Assembly (NCBI RefSeq): GCF_900313025.1
Contig: NZ_OMPQ01000008.1
Location: 62,001-126,000 of the forward strand
Reading direction: 5' to 3'
DNA length: 64,000 nucleotides
From: Pseudophaeobacter sp. EL27
GTDB taxonomy: Bacteria > Pseudomonadota > Alphaproteobacteria > Rhodobacterales > Rhodobacteraceae
In this document: piece by piece, positions 9,924 to 18,738 of the stretch
How positions within the stretch are numbered: position 1 is the first letter of the stretch
How the letters are laid out: every line of letters starts with the position of its first letter
Notes under the pieces: generated by a model
Databases searched by the model: none
Told to the model about the DNA's origin: nothing
The model's input: only the letters and a program-made list of their open reading frames with translations
Program-made: the position numbers and the translations under genes

Positions 9924-12900
9924 TCAGTAGTCCCGCTTGAAAAACAGGCCAAAGCCGCTTTCGCCTTCGCTGTCGACAGTGCCGGTCACGGTGACTGAAT
10001 CGCTCAGGTCGATATTGATGCTCAGCTCGCTGTCGCCCTGCGTGTTCACGTTGAAATCGGTATAGGCCTTTTCCCCGATGTATCCGCCCAGCCCCAGGAG
10101 GCCAGAGCCGATACTATCAAGACCAACCTCAGCGTTGTCGGCTCCGGTTGCCTCGCGCAGGCGGCTTTGCCCGCCCAGCTCCCGCCCGCTCAGATCCAGC
10201 GCCGATTTGGCCAGCCGGGCCAGCGCCAGTGGCGATAGGTCGTCAATATTGTCGCCAAACAACAGCAGCGCCAGGGCCTCTTCGCTGGGGCGCGGCGGGT
10301 CAGAGGTGACCTTGATTTGTGGCGCATCAACGGTGCCTTCGATTTCCAGTGTTGCGGTTCCGGTGGAGGTGCTGGCTGAGGAGCGGAACTCGAGATGCGG
10401 TTTCAGATCGCCCAGCAGGGTGATGCGCCCCTCGTCCAGCTCCAACCGCCGCCCCAGGATGTCAAAGGTGCCGCGTTTGAGGCTGATCTGACCCGAAGGC
10501 GCCAGCGCGGCGGTGCTGCCGCGCAGGTGGATGCGTCCGCCCAATTCGGCATTCAGCCCGCGACCGCGCGCAAAGATGCGGGCAGGCGCGTCGATCACCA
10601 GATCCAACCCGATATTGGAGCTGGATTCCGTGCTGGCGGCGGTCTGGATCAGGCCCGCGCGGGCGCGGGTCTGGCGGGCCTGCCGTGCCTCGCCAATGTG
10701 GCGGATTGGCGGAATTGGCGCGGCTGAAATCGCCCCTCCGGCGGTGTTAAGGTTGATGTTGCTCTCCCCGACATCAATCCGCCCGCTCAAACGGCTGTTC
10801 CCGGTCAGTGGTCCGGAAAAGGCGAGATCGCCGTTAAGCAGGGTTTCATAGCTCAGATGATCGGTGACAGTGACATCCGAGAGACCAATTCTGAGGGCGC
10901 TGTCAAAGGGTGCTGTCAGCGCCATGGGGCCGCTTAATCGCAGCGTGCCGCCATCGCGTGGGCGCGCAGAGACCTGCAACTGTGCCCGCGCGTTCTGCAG
11001 GGTGATCGCGGCATTGATGGCGTCGATCCGCTGCGCTGCTGCGGGCAGTGCCAGCGAGGCGCCGCGGGTGGTGATGCTGCCGGACAAGGCCTCCAGTGAG
11101 GGCACGCCCTTGAGGGCGAGATCAAAGCTGGCACTGCCTTTCAGCAGGTTTGGCGTGATAAAGGGATTGGCGCCTTCCAGTCGCGCCCGCCCCTTGGCGG
11201 TCACATCCGCCAGGCCGCTGGTCTCGTCATAGCTGCCCGATAGCTGTGCCTCAGCGCCGGATGGTGCCTTGGCATCGCTGCTGATCTGCCAGCGCCCATC
11301 GCGGCGCTGGGCCGTTCCCTGCGCTGTCAATTTACCTGGCAATTCAGGCACAAAGCGCTGCATTTCCGCCAATGCGGCCGCAAAGGTGATATCCGCCGCG
11401 CCATCCAGCTGCGCGCTGCCTTCCAGCTGAGCAAAGGAGGCATGCGGCCCCCTGAGCTGCAACTGGCCTGTCAGCCTGTCGCCCGCGCGGGTCACATCTC
11501 CTTCCAGGCTCAATGGGCCCGAAACCTGTGGCACCAGCGGATTGAGGTCTCTGAGATCCGCCCGCAGGCTTAACGCCCCGGCGCGACTATCTAGGGTGCC
11601 ACTGGCCTCGGCGGAGATCTGGCCGCTCTGCAGTTCGAACTGGTCAATTTCCAGCCCGCTTGAGCCGCGTGCGCCTTTGAAAACCAGCGCCAGATTGCCC
11701 TCGATCAACTCGTCGAGGATGGCAATCCCAGCCGAGATACCCTGTCCTTGCAGCGCCAGGTCGGCTTCAAAGGCGCCGGAGAGCGGTGTGACAGACCCTA
11801 TGAACTGGCTTTGCATCGCCCCGGACAAAGGCAGCCCTGCCAAATCCGAGAACCGTTGCAGATTGCCAGCCCCGATGCGCAGGTTTGCATTGACCTTCAA
11901 GCCGCTTGCCAGCCCCTCAAACCCCAGATCCCCACTGGCCTGGTAGTCTTCCCCCTGCAAAAGCATGCCCTTCAGGGAGAAGGCCGAGGTTCCCGCGGTG
12001 GTGAGCGCGCTGGCCAGAGAAACCTCACTGCCGATTGCTGCCGCAAGGTCGGGGTCACGTAGTTTCAGCCCCTGCAGTTTTGCGGTGATAACCCCGTCCA
12101 GCCGCTGCGCTCCGCTATCGTCTAGCGCTAGCTCTCCGTTGGCAGTGATCACCCCGGCCTCAATCAAGGCTTCAGGGTGGCTGAGCTGGCGCAGCTCGGC
12201 CGCAACGGTCCAGGGGCCGTCGCTGGTTTTTTGGGCCAGGATCTCAGTGCCCGCCAGCGTGGTATCGGCACCGGGCAGCGGCAGGATGACTGCGGCTTGC
12301 CCCTTTGGCGGGGTGATGGCCGCGCGGATATTGGCGGTGTCCAGCTGGCCTGTGGCTGTGATTGCCAGGGCGCCAGTCAGGCGCAGGGCCTGGCTGCGCA
12401 GGGCAAAACTGTCCAGCGCGATACCTGCATCTGCCGTGGTGCTGCCCCGCACAGACATCTTGAGGTCAGGCCCAAAGAAGGGGCGGTAATCCGGCAGCAA
12501 CAGCGCGTCGATATCACCGCCAAGATCGGCAGAGAAACCAATGCCTGTGCTGTCTTCGCCTGTTGTCGTCTCGGCGTCAGGGGAGTTGGTCAATCCAGAC
12601 AGTGCGACAGTGCCCGTCAGCCGGGGGGTGTCGTTGGAGGCAAGGGCGATCTGGGCGGTGAAATCTTCAACCGGGCCAGTGCCCGCCACACTGACTTGCA
12701 GGCTGGGGGCTGCGGGCAGGGCCAGGGCGGTGGAGATCAGGCCACCTGCGGCTTCCTCCAGTGCCAGGTCAAGGGTGATCTGACGGCTGTCATTTGCATA
12801 GCCGGCTACAAGCTCCAGCCGATCCCCGGGCTTGTCGAGCCGGTTCACCTTGAGCTGCGTGGCCAGGCTGCCCTCTGCCAGTTTCAGATCACCCTGCAGG

Positions 12901-13391
12901 TTCAACCTGGCGGCAAAGCCAAACAGAGCCTCATCCAGATCAATGCGGGCGATACTGATGTCCCCCAGTTCAATCGAAACCGGGAGTTCGGGCAGTTGAA
13001 AGGGACTGGCCTCGGGGGCGGGCAGGCTGGGATCCTGCGGCAAGGGGTGCGGCGGCCGCAAGACGGTGATTTCGGCGGCCTTCAGGTGGTTGATCGACAA
13101 TTCGCCCCGCAGCAGCGCCAGACGGTTCCAGTCCAGCTCAGCACCGCGCAGTTGCAGCCAGACCCCGGCCTCATCCGCCAGGGTGATCTGGTCGATGGTG
13201 GCCTGCGAAGAAAAGGCGCCGTTGAGGCCGGTCACGGTGATGTATTGGTTCTCCGCCGAGAGCGTGTCTTCCAGAAAGCTCTCAAGGTAGCTTGGCTCAG
13301 ACGCGCTGTCCTGTGCGGTGTTCTGAGCGCCCAGGGGCAGCGCAGAACTGGCCAGCAATGTGGCGAGGAAGAGAGAGCGCTTGTGCATCAA
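9924..13391 (-). CDS. tamB: Translocation and assembly module subunit TamB
   Basis: 1,155 residues. N-terminal signal/anchor (LFLATLLASSALPLGA), a long beta-rich repetitive body, and a C-terminal DUF490/TamB domain recognisable from GTFDILGRRLELDEGRITL, LEIEGTVDAPQIKVTSDPP and SEEALALLLFG, ending in a beta-strand-rich tail. TamB spans the periplasm and works with TamA to insert some outer-membrane proteins and in lipid transport. Its ATG overlaps the stop of tamA (ATGA, 13388-13391), so the two are translationally coupled. Length is within the usual 1,100-1,500 range. Confidence 0.96.
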   Translation of the reverse strand: MMHKRSLFLATLLASSALPLGAQNTAQDSASEPSYLESFLEDTLSAENQYITVTGLNGAFSSQATIDQITLADEAGVWLQLRGAELDWNRLALLRGELSINHLKAAEITVLRPPHPLPQDPSLPAPEASPFQLPELPVSIELGDISIARIDLDEALFGFAARLNLQGDLKLAEGSLATQLKVNRLDKPGDRLELVAGYANDSRQITLDLALEEAAGGLISTALALPAAPSLQVSVAGTGPVEDFTAQIALASNDTPRLTGTVALSGLTNSPDAETTTGEDSTGIGFSADLGGDIDALLLPDYRPFFGPDLKMSVRGSTTADAGIALDSFALRSQALRLTGALAITATGQLDTANIRAAITPPKGQAAVILPLPGADTTLAGTEILAQKTSDGPWTVAAELRQLSHPEALIEAGVITANGELALDDSGAQRLDGVITAKLQGLKLRDPDLAAAIGSEVSLASALTTAGTSAFSLKGMLLQGEDYQASGDLGFEGLASGLKVNANLRIGAGNLQRFSDLAGLPLSGAMQSQFIGSVTPLSGAFEADLALQGQGISAGIAILDELIEGNLALVFKGARGSSGLEIDQFELQSGQISAEASGTLDSRAGALSLRADLRDLNPLVPQVSGPLSLEGDVTRAGDRLTGQLQLRGPHASFAQLEGSAQLDGAADITFAAALAEMQRFVPELPGKLTAQGTAQRRDGRWQISSDAKAPSGAEAQLSGSYDETSGLADVTAKGRARLEGANPFITPNLLKGSASFDLALKGVPSLEALSGSITTRGASLALPAAAQRIDAINAAITLQNARAQLQVSARPRDGGTLRLSGPMALTAPFDSALRIGLSDVTVTDHLSYETLLNGDLAFSGPLTGNSRLSGRIDVGESNINLNTAGGAISAAPIPPIRHIGEARQARQTRARAGLIQTAASTESSSNIGLDLVIDAPARIFARGRGLNAELGGRIHLRGSTAALAPSGQISLKRGTFDILGRRLELDEGRITLLGDLKPHLEFRSSASTSTGTATLEIEGTVDAPQIKVTSDPPRPSEEALALLLFGDNIDDLSPLALARLAKSALDLSGRELGGQSRLREATGADNAEVGLDSIGSGLLGLGGYIGEKAYTDFNVNTQGDSELSINIDLSDSVTVTGTVDSEGESGFGLFFKRDY

Positions 13392-15187
13392 AAGGCCTGC
13401 CCGATGCCGATGTAGAATTGCAAACCATCATCGGTGCCGCCATCTACCGGATAGGCAAAATCCACCCGCAGCGGTCCGATCCCGGCCAGATCGTAGCGCA
13501 GGCCAAAGCCGGCGCCAGAGTGGCTTTGGGAGCTGCTGGAAACAAAGGCATCGCTGTCCACATAGCCGATGTCAAAGAAACCAACCAGGGAGAGCTTGTC
13601 AGTGACCTTGCCGCGCAGCTCCCCGGAGAGCGCCAGATAGCCGCGTCCGCCAGCGGAATTGCTGCCCACAGGAACGCCAAGGGATTGATATTCATGCCCC
13701 CGTACAGATCCGGCGCCACCAGAGTAGAACAGCAATGTGGGTGAGGCATTGCTCAGTGATGGGCCAATCACCGAGCCCAGCTGGGCGCGTCCCGCAAGAA
13801 CCAGACGGTCATTGCCACCCAGTCCGTGATAGATCCGCCCGTCCAGTTTTACCTGTAGCCCAGCGTCTGTGCCGTCCAATCCAAAAAAGGGCGTCAGACG
13901 GGCGTTGATGAAATAGCCCTCGGTGGCATCTACCCGGCTGTTGCGCTGGTCATATTCCGCCCGCAAGAAGCCTGCGATATATTTGAAGCGGCGTTTGCCA
14001 AATGCATCAGTGGCCAGGATCGAGTTGAAGCCAAGACCCGCTTCGGCAAACAGCTGATCAGAGTAGACACGGCGTACCCCTATGCCCCCCAGGCCCTGGG
14101 TGGCGGTGTAGTGCTCTTCGTCCAGCCGTTCGGCCTCGACCATGTAAAACAGATTGTCATCCGGTCCCAATGTGGCGGGGCGATCCAGCCGCAGGGCGAT
14201 ACGCCCGTCGATATCATTGCTGCTGCCCAGCCCGCTGAGCCGGGTTTCAAAGCGCAGTTTTTCCGCGCCACCAAACAGATTGCGATGCATCCAGGTGGTG
14301 GTAAGTTCGACCCCGTCAGAGGAGCTGAGCTCAGCCCCAAAGGTCAGCCGCCGCGGCGGCATATCCTCTACCGTGGCGAGATAGTCCAGCGTGCCGTCTG
14401 GGTTGGGCTGTTCCTCGGCCCGTAGGGTAACGGACGAAAAAGCGCCGGTGCGACGCAGGCGGGTGGCGGATTTGGCCAAAAGATCAGGGTGATAGATCTC
14501 TCCGCTGGGCAGACCCGCAATACGTTGGATCGCCTCGGCGCGCACGTTGCTGGGAGCCGCCAGTTGCAGCGCACCAAAGCGCAGCTGCGCCCCTGGCGCC
14601 AGGGTCAGCCGGGCGTCCAGGGTATGGGCGCGATGATTGGCGGTGATTGCCTGCTGGGCCAGCCGGGCCTTTGGATGGCCGGCGCGGCGCCAGGCCCGCA
14701 GCCCGGAGGCCCCTGTATCGCGTAGCACTCCTGTGGTGGCGGGCTGACCGGTGGCAAAACCCGCTGGCGGTTCGACATCACTATTGGCAGGCCAGGGGGT
14801 GATCTCGGCGTGGGAAAAGCGAAAGCTGGGGCCGGGCACGACGGTGATGCGCACCTGATTGATCTGACGTGGCGCATTTAAAGGCTGGATACGGGCGGCC
14901 TCTTGCCCGTCGAGCAGGATATTGACCTGGGGTGCAAAATGCCCGGCATCGTACAGCACCTGCACCAATGTTCGGTAATCCGACAGGGCGGCGGCCAGCA
15001 GCTCTTGTGCGTCGGCCTGTGAGGCCGCTCCCAGCGCGCTGGAGGCGCTGCGCAGGCGTTGAGTGAGTTCCTCTGATCCGCCGGGGGCTGTCAGTACCGC
15101 CTCAGCTGACGTGGAGGAACTCGGCAGGACGCCCCCGATCAAACACAGGCTTAACACCGCTGCGCGCAGGGGGGATTTGAAAAACAT
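13388..15187 (-). CDS. tamA: Outer-membrane assembly protein TamA (BamA family)
   Basis: 599 residues with a signal peptide (MFFKSPLRAAVLSLCLIGG... ending near SAEA), POTRA repeats over about residues 70-270, and a C-terminal 16-strand Omp85 barrel containing GGAGSVRGHEYQ (the conserved VRG motif) and an aromatic C-terminus. An upstream ATG at 15289 would put a non-signal-like segment in front, so the start at 15187 is chosen. Partner of TamB, encoded immediately downstream. Promoter presumably within 15188-15416. Confidence 0.95.
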   Translation of the reverse strand: MFFKSPLRAAVLSLCLIGGVLPSSSTSAEAVLTAPGGSEELTQRLRSASSALGAASQADAQELLAAALSDYRTLVQVLYDAGHFAPQVNILLDGQEAARIQPLNAPRQINQVRITVVPGPSFRFSHAEITPWPANSDVEPPAGFATGQPATTGVLRDTGASGLRAWRRAGHPKARLAQQAITANHRAHTLDARLTLAPGAQLRFGALQLAAPSNVRAEAIQRIAGLPSGEIYHPDLLAKSATRLRRTGAFSSVTLRAEEQPNPDGTLDYLATVEDMPPRRLTFGAELSSSDGVELTTTWMHRNLFGGAEKLRFETRLSGLGSSNDIDGRIALRLDRPATLGPDDNLFYMVEAERLDEEHYTATQGLGGIGVRRVYSDQLFAEAGLGFNSILATDAFGKRRFKYIAGFLRAEYDQRNSRVDATEGYFINARLTPFFGLDGTDAGLQVKLDGRIYHGLGGNDRLVLAGRAQLGSVIGPSLSNASPTLLFYSGGAGSVRGHEYQSLGVPVGSNSAGGRGYLALSGELRGKVTDKLSLVGFFDIGYVDSDAFVSSSSQSHSGAGFGLRYDLAGIGPLRVDFAYPVDGGTDDGLQFYIGIGQAF

Positions 15188-15416
15188 GGGCACTCCGGGC
15201 AGCGTGCAGAAATCGGGCGCAGATAAAACTTCCCGGTCACATGGCAATAGGCAGAATGGCCACTCGGGATAGCTTTGCGACCCTAGCACAGAGCAGCGGG
15301 AGGTAAAGTGGTCTAAAGGGGGATTTGGGTAACCTTTTGTAGAGCGGGCAGGAAGCCGCGCAGATAGGCCCTGCCGTGAGCTGTCCTAGCCTGTAGCGAA
15401 CGACCGGAAGTCTGGA

Positions 15417-16646
15417 CTACATGCGGGCGTTTTTGAACCAGCGGCGGATTGCGGCGCGATCCTCGGGCTCCATGAAGGTTACATTGGCAGGGGGCATGGC
15501 ATCGGTCACACCAGAATGCAGAAACACCGCCTCTGCCTGTCGGGCCAGATCGCCTTCGGTTTCCAGCAGCACCGCCTTTGGCGCGGTGCGAATGCCGTCC
15601 CAGAAGGGCTCGCGCGCGTGGCACATGCTGCAGCGGCCCAGGACGATCTCATGCACCTCTTCAAACCCCTCGGCCTGTGACATCACCAGCGCAGTGCCGG
15701 TGAGCGCGGCGCTGTCTTCGGCCTCGCCATCATGCTCTAGCCCAAAGGTGGAGAGGATGATCACCCCCAGGAATAGAAGCGTGGTGGCCAGCCAGGTCCA
15801 GGTTGGATTGCCAGTGCCCGCATGTTTGGTGTTGAAATAATGCCGGATGGTGCCCCCCATCAGAAAGACCAGCGCCGCGATCAGCCAATTGTAGTCAGAG
15901 GCAAAAGCCAGCGGGTAGTGGTTCGACAGCATCAGGAAGATCACCGGCAGGGTGAGGTAGTTGTTATGGGTCGAGCGCAGCTTGGCGATCTTGCCATATT
16001 TTGCATCCGGCGTGCGCCCGGCCTGCAGATCCGCCACCACGATACGCTGGTTTGGCATGATGATGAAGAACACATTGGCGGTCATGATGGTGGCGGTAAA
16101 GGCCCCCAGATGCAGCATCATTGCGCGCCCGGTAAAGACCTGGTTCAGCCCATAACCCATAGCTACCAGCAGGACAAAAAGCAGCACCATCAATAGGGTG
16201 GGCCGCGTCGCCAGGCCGGATTTGCACAGCCGATCATAGATCAGCCAGCCAATCGACAGCGAGGCGGCGGAGATGGCGATGCCCTGCCAGAGGCTGAGCT
16301 CAGCCTTGGTCTGGTCAATCAGATACAGCTCGCCGCCGACCCAATAGACCACCATCAGCAAGGCAAAACCCGACAGCCAGGTGGTGTAGCTTTCCCATTT
16401 GAACCAGATCAGGTGCTCGGGCATTTCAGTCGGGGCCACCAGATATTTGCGGATGTGGTAAAAGCCGCCACCATGCACCTGCCACTCTTCGCCATGGGCG
16501 CCAACCGGCAGGTCAGGAGATTTCCGCAGCCCCAGATCCAGGGCAATGAAATAGAAGGATGAACCAATCCAGGCCATGGCAGTGATGACATGCAGCCAGC
16601 GAATGGCAAAGCCAAGCCAATCCCACATCATTAGAAGTTCATACAT
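15417..16646 (-). CDS. puuD: Membrane-bound cytochrome c-linked urate oxidase PuuD
   Basis: 409 residues. The N-terminal two thirds is a multi-span membrane domain (urate hydroxylase PuuD family) with conserved His such as WLHVITAMAWIGSSF and RSTHNNYLTLPVIFLM. A C-terminal c-type cytochrome domain has CSMCH (about residue 345) and an axial Met candidate in DAMPPANV. PuuD oxidises urate to 5-hydroxyisourate with electrons leaving through the haem domain rather than making peroxide. It opens the urate pathway encoded next door and diverges from the LysR gene, its likely regulator. Confidence 0.94.
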   Translation of the reverse strand: MYELLMMWDWLGFAIRWLHVITAMAWIGSSFYFIALDLGLRKSPDLPVGAHGEEWQVHGGGFYHIRKYLVAPTEMPEHLIWFKWESYTTWLSGFALLMVVYWVGGELYLIDQTKAELSLWQGIAISAASLSIGWLIYDRLCKSGLATRPTLLMVLLFVLLVAMGYGLNQVFTGRAMMLHLGAFTATIMTANVFFIIMPNQRIVVADLQAGRTPDAKYGKIAKLRSTHNNYLTLPVIFLMLSNHYPLAFASDYNWLIAALVFLMGGTIRHYFNTKHAGTGNPTWTWLATTLLFLGVIILSTFGLEHDGEAEDSAALTGTALVMSQAEGFEEVHEIVLGRCSMCHAREPFWDGIRTAPKAVLLETEGDLARQAEAVFLHSGVTDAMPPANVTFMEPEDRAAIRRWFKNARM

Positions 16647-16725
16647 GTCCTGCCCTCATATCGTCTCTGTGCTGTGCTGTTGATTGGTCCAGGGTCTCCC
16701 CCAAGCTGACCCTAGTCAAAGGTGT

Positions 16726-16748
16726 GTTTATTCGGTATTCCAGTAAAC
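16726..16748. promoter_or_regulatory. Inverted repeat in the puuD/LysR divergent promoter
   Basis: GTTTA (16726-16730) and TAAAC (16744-16748) form an inverted repeat around a 13-nt spacer between the divergent puuD and LysR genes. Size and symmetry suit a LysR-type activator site, but no experimental consensus was used, so this is inference from position and symmetry. Confidence 0.35.
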
Positions 16749-16802
16749 TTCCAAGCTGTATCAAAAAAACAAGAAGAATGCCGCGAGGCAACCGGGGGCG
16801 CC

Positions 16803-17747
16803 ATGTCATATCTCGACAACATCCGAACCTTTGTGCGGGTCTATGAGCTGGGCTCGATGTCGGCGGCGGGGCGGGATCTGCGGATCTCTCCGGCGGTGAC
16901 CTCGGCGCGGATTTCGCAGCTGGAGGATTATCTGGGGGTGCGGCTGTTTCAGCGCACCACCCGCAATCTGACTGCAACCGAGCAAGGGCAGGCATTTTAT
17001 TCCGGCGCGGTTTCGGTGCTGGAGGCGGTGGATCAGGCCGAGGCTCAGGTCATGCATCTGACCGATACGCCACGCGGCACCCTGTTTGTGGCGGCGCCTC
17101 TGGGGGCGGGACGGCGGCTGGTGGCACCGGAGGTGCCGCAGTTTCTGGCCGAGTACCCCGAGATCAACATGCGGCTCAGACTGTCGGATCGCACGGTGGA
17201 TCTGACCACCGAGGGGCTGGACCTGGCGTTTTTTCTGGGTCAGCCGGAGGATAGCAACCTGCGCATTCGCAAGATCGCCGATTGTCAGCGGGTGCTCTGC
17301 GCTGCGCCGAGCTATATCGCTCGTCATGGCGCCCCTGCCAGTGGTGACGATCTGGTTGGTGGGGCGCATAACTGCCTGAACCTGCGCTATCCCGGCGCCA
17401 GCGAGTTCCAGTGGATGTTGCAGAGCGAGGAGGGGCCAAAGCGCTATGCGATTTCCGGGCGTTACGAATGCGATGACGGTGATGTGCTGACGGATTGGGC
17501 TCTGGCTGGGGAAGGGATCGCTTTGAAACCGGTGTTTGAGGTGGCGGAGCATCTGACCTCGGGGAGGCTGATTGCAGTGGCGCAGCAAACCCCACCGGTG
17601 CCGGTGCAGATGGCCTGTCTCTATACCCACCGTCGCCACCAGGACCCCAAGACGCGGTTGTTCATGGATTTCATGACCCAGCGCATGGCGGCATCAGTCC
17701 GGGCTGCAGAGGCTTTGGTGGCGGAGAAGGCGTTAGAAGAAGACTGA
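16803..17747 (+). CDS. LysR-family transcriptional regulator, probably of urate genes
   Basis: 314 residues. N-terminal winged HTH typical of LysR (YLDNIRTFVRVYELGSMSAAGR ... ISQLEDYLGVRLFQRTTRNLTATEQG), followed by a periplasmic-binding-like effector domain. The ATG at 16803 fits the family N-terminus; the open frame upstream to 16722 has no similarity. Divergent from puuD and surrounded by urate genes, so urate or a ring-opened derivative is the plausible effector. This is inferred only from position. Confidence 0.9.
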   Translation: MSYLDNIRTFVRVYELGSMSAAGRDLRISPAVTSARISQLEDYLGVRLFQRTTRNLTATEQGQAFYSGAVSVLEAVDQAEAQVMHLTDTPRGTLFVAAPLGAGRRLVAPEVPQFLAEYPEINMRLRLSDRTVDLTTEGLDLAFFLGQPEDSNLRIRKIADCQRVLCAAPSYIARHGAPASGDDLVGGAHNCLNLRYPGASEFQWMLQSEEGPKRYAISGRYECDDGDVLTDWALAGEGIALKPVFEVAEHLTSGRLIAVAQQTPPVPVQMACLYTHRRHQDPKTRLFMDFMTQRMAASVRAAEALVAEKALEED

Positions 17748-17827
17748 TTGCGCTAGGCCACAGAGGCGCCTGCCTGCAGAACCACTCGCTGGCTTTACTT
17801 GAGAGGGCTTTTGCCGACTGTATGTAA

Positions 17828-18147
17828 GGGGGGAGCTCCCGCCCCCGGGACATGCCCTGACGGGCCCGCCCCGGCGTTGGGCCTGGCGCCGCTGCGCGGC
17901 GCGGTTTCCTCCTGATGGGTCGCAATGCTACACAGCGCGGTTTGCTTCAGGTTGGCCGCTGCTGAGCGTCCTCCGCTCTGCATGGGCGCCTGCGCCGTAC
18001 CGGAGCGCAGCAAGAAAGTAAGAGAATTGGCTGAGAAGCGCTTCAGGGGGCAGTTTGCCCCTGAAGACGCCTTGGCGAGTGTAAATCTGTTCTGCCCGCC
18101 TCAAGGGCAAGCCGGGCGAGGCCCGGCGGCTGTGCCGCCCTTGACCC
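17828..18147 (+). repeat. Dispersed mosaic intergenic repeat, copy A (full length)
   Basis: The 436-bp gap between convergent LysR and uraH holds no gene but carries four blocks shared with 53026-53240. They are a GGGAGCTCCCGCCC box, GTTGGGCC followed by a GGCGCCG...CGGCGC hairpin (about 17877-17903), a GCTGAGAAGCG...GGGGCAGTTTGCCCCTGAA palindrome (18030-18066), and a final CTCAAGGGCAA...CCCTTGACCC hairpin (18101-18147). Hairpins at both ends of a convergent gap suggest bidirectional termination. Confidence 0.7.
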
Positions 18148-18183
18148 GGTCAGAACAGGAGGATGGTGTCGGCGGCAGAGGCG

Positions 18184-18540
18184 TCAGCTGCCGCGGTAGG
18201 TTGAATAGCCATAGGGGGAAAGCAAGAGCGGCACGTGGTAATGGGCCTGTGCATCACTGATGCCAAAGCGAATTGGCACCTCATCGAGGAATAGGGGATC
18301 CTCTCCGGCCTGACCGGAGGCGCGTAGGTAAGTACCAGCCTCAAAGACCAGCTCATAGGTGCCTGTGGTGAAGGCGCCCTGGGGCAGGATGGGGCTATCG
18401 GTGCGCCCATCGGCATTGGTGGTCAGTTCGGCCAGTTTGTGCCGAGTGTCGTCCTCCAGACGATAGAGCGTGATGGGCAGGCCTGCAGCGGGGCAGCCCC
18501 GCGCAGTGTCCAGAACATGGGTGGTGAGATATCCGGTCAT
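18184..18540 (-). CDS. uraH: 5-hydroxyisourate hydrolase
   Basis: 118 residues, the usual length. The N-terminal [23 protein letters not shown] and the C-terminal [19 protein letters not shown] are the two signature motifs of HIU hydrolases (transthyretin-like fold), ending in the diagnostic YRGS. It hydrolyses 5-hydroxyisourate, the PuuD product, to OHCU, which the adjacent UraD domain decarboxylates. Divergent from puuE-uraD across a 198-bp gap that should contain both promoters. Confidence 0.96.
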   Translation of the reverse strand: MTGYLTTHVLDTARGCPAAGLPITLYRLEDDTRHKLAELTTNADGRTDSPILPQGAFTTGTYELVFEAGTYLRASGQAGEDPLFLDEVPIRFGISDAQAHYHVPLLLSPYGYSTYRGS

Positions 18541-18738
18541 TTAGTGGCGCTCCGTGAGATATATGCTGTATTTTCCTGCATCACTTGGGGTTTTGCTGCA
18601 AACATCGCTGCTTTGACAGTGTATTCGGGAAAATTTGAAAAAGAAGCCGCGCCTTTTACAATAGCAAGAGAGATGAGGCCGTTTGGCAGTTCGCTGGCAA
18701 AGAGCGGTGGTGAAGAACTTGGGAAAGAGACGCAGCGC

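Noticed and set aside
12177-13415. A 412-residue plus-strand frame across tamB
   Set aside because: Antisense shadow of tamB without domains.
17821-18180. A regulatory RNA in the LysR-uraH gap
   Set aside because: The hairpins are better explained by the dispersed repeat seen elsewhere; no promoter-like start was seen.
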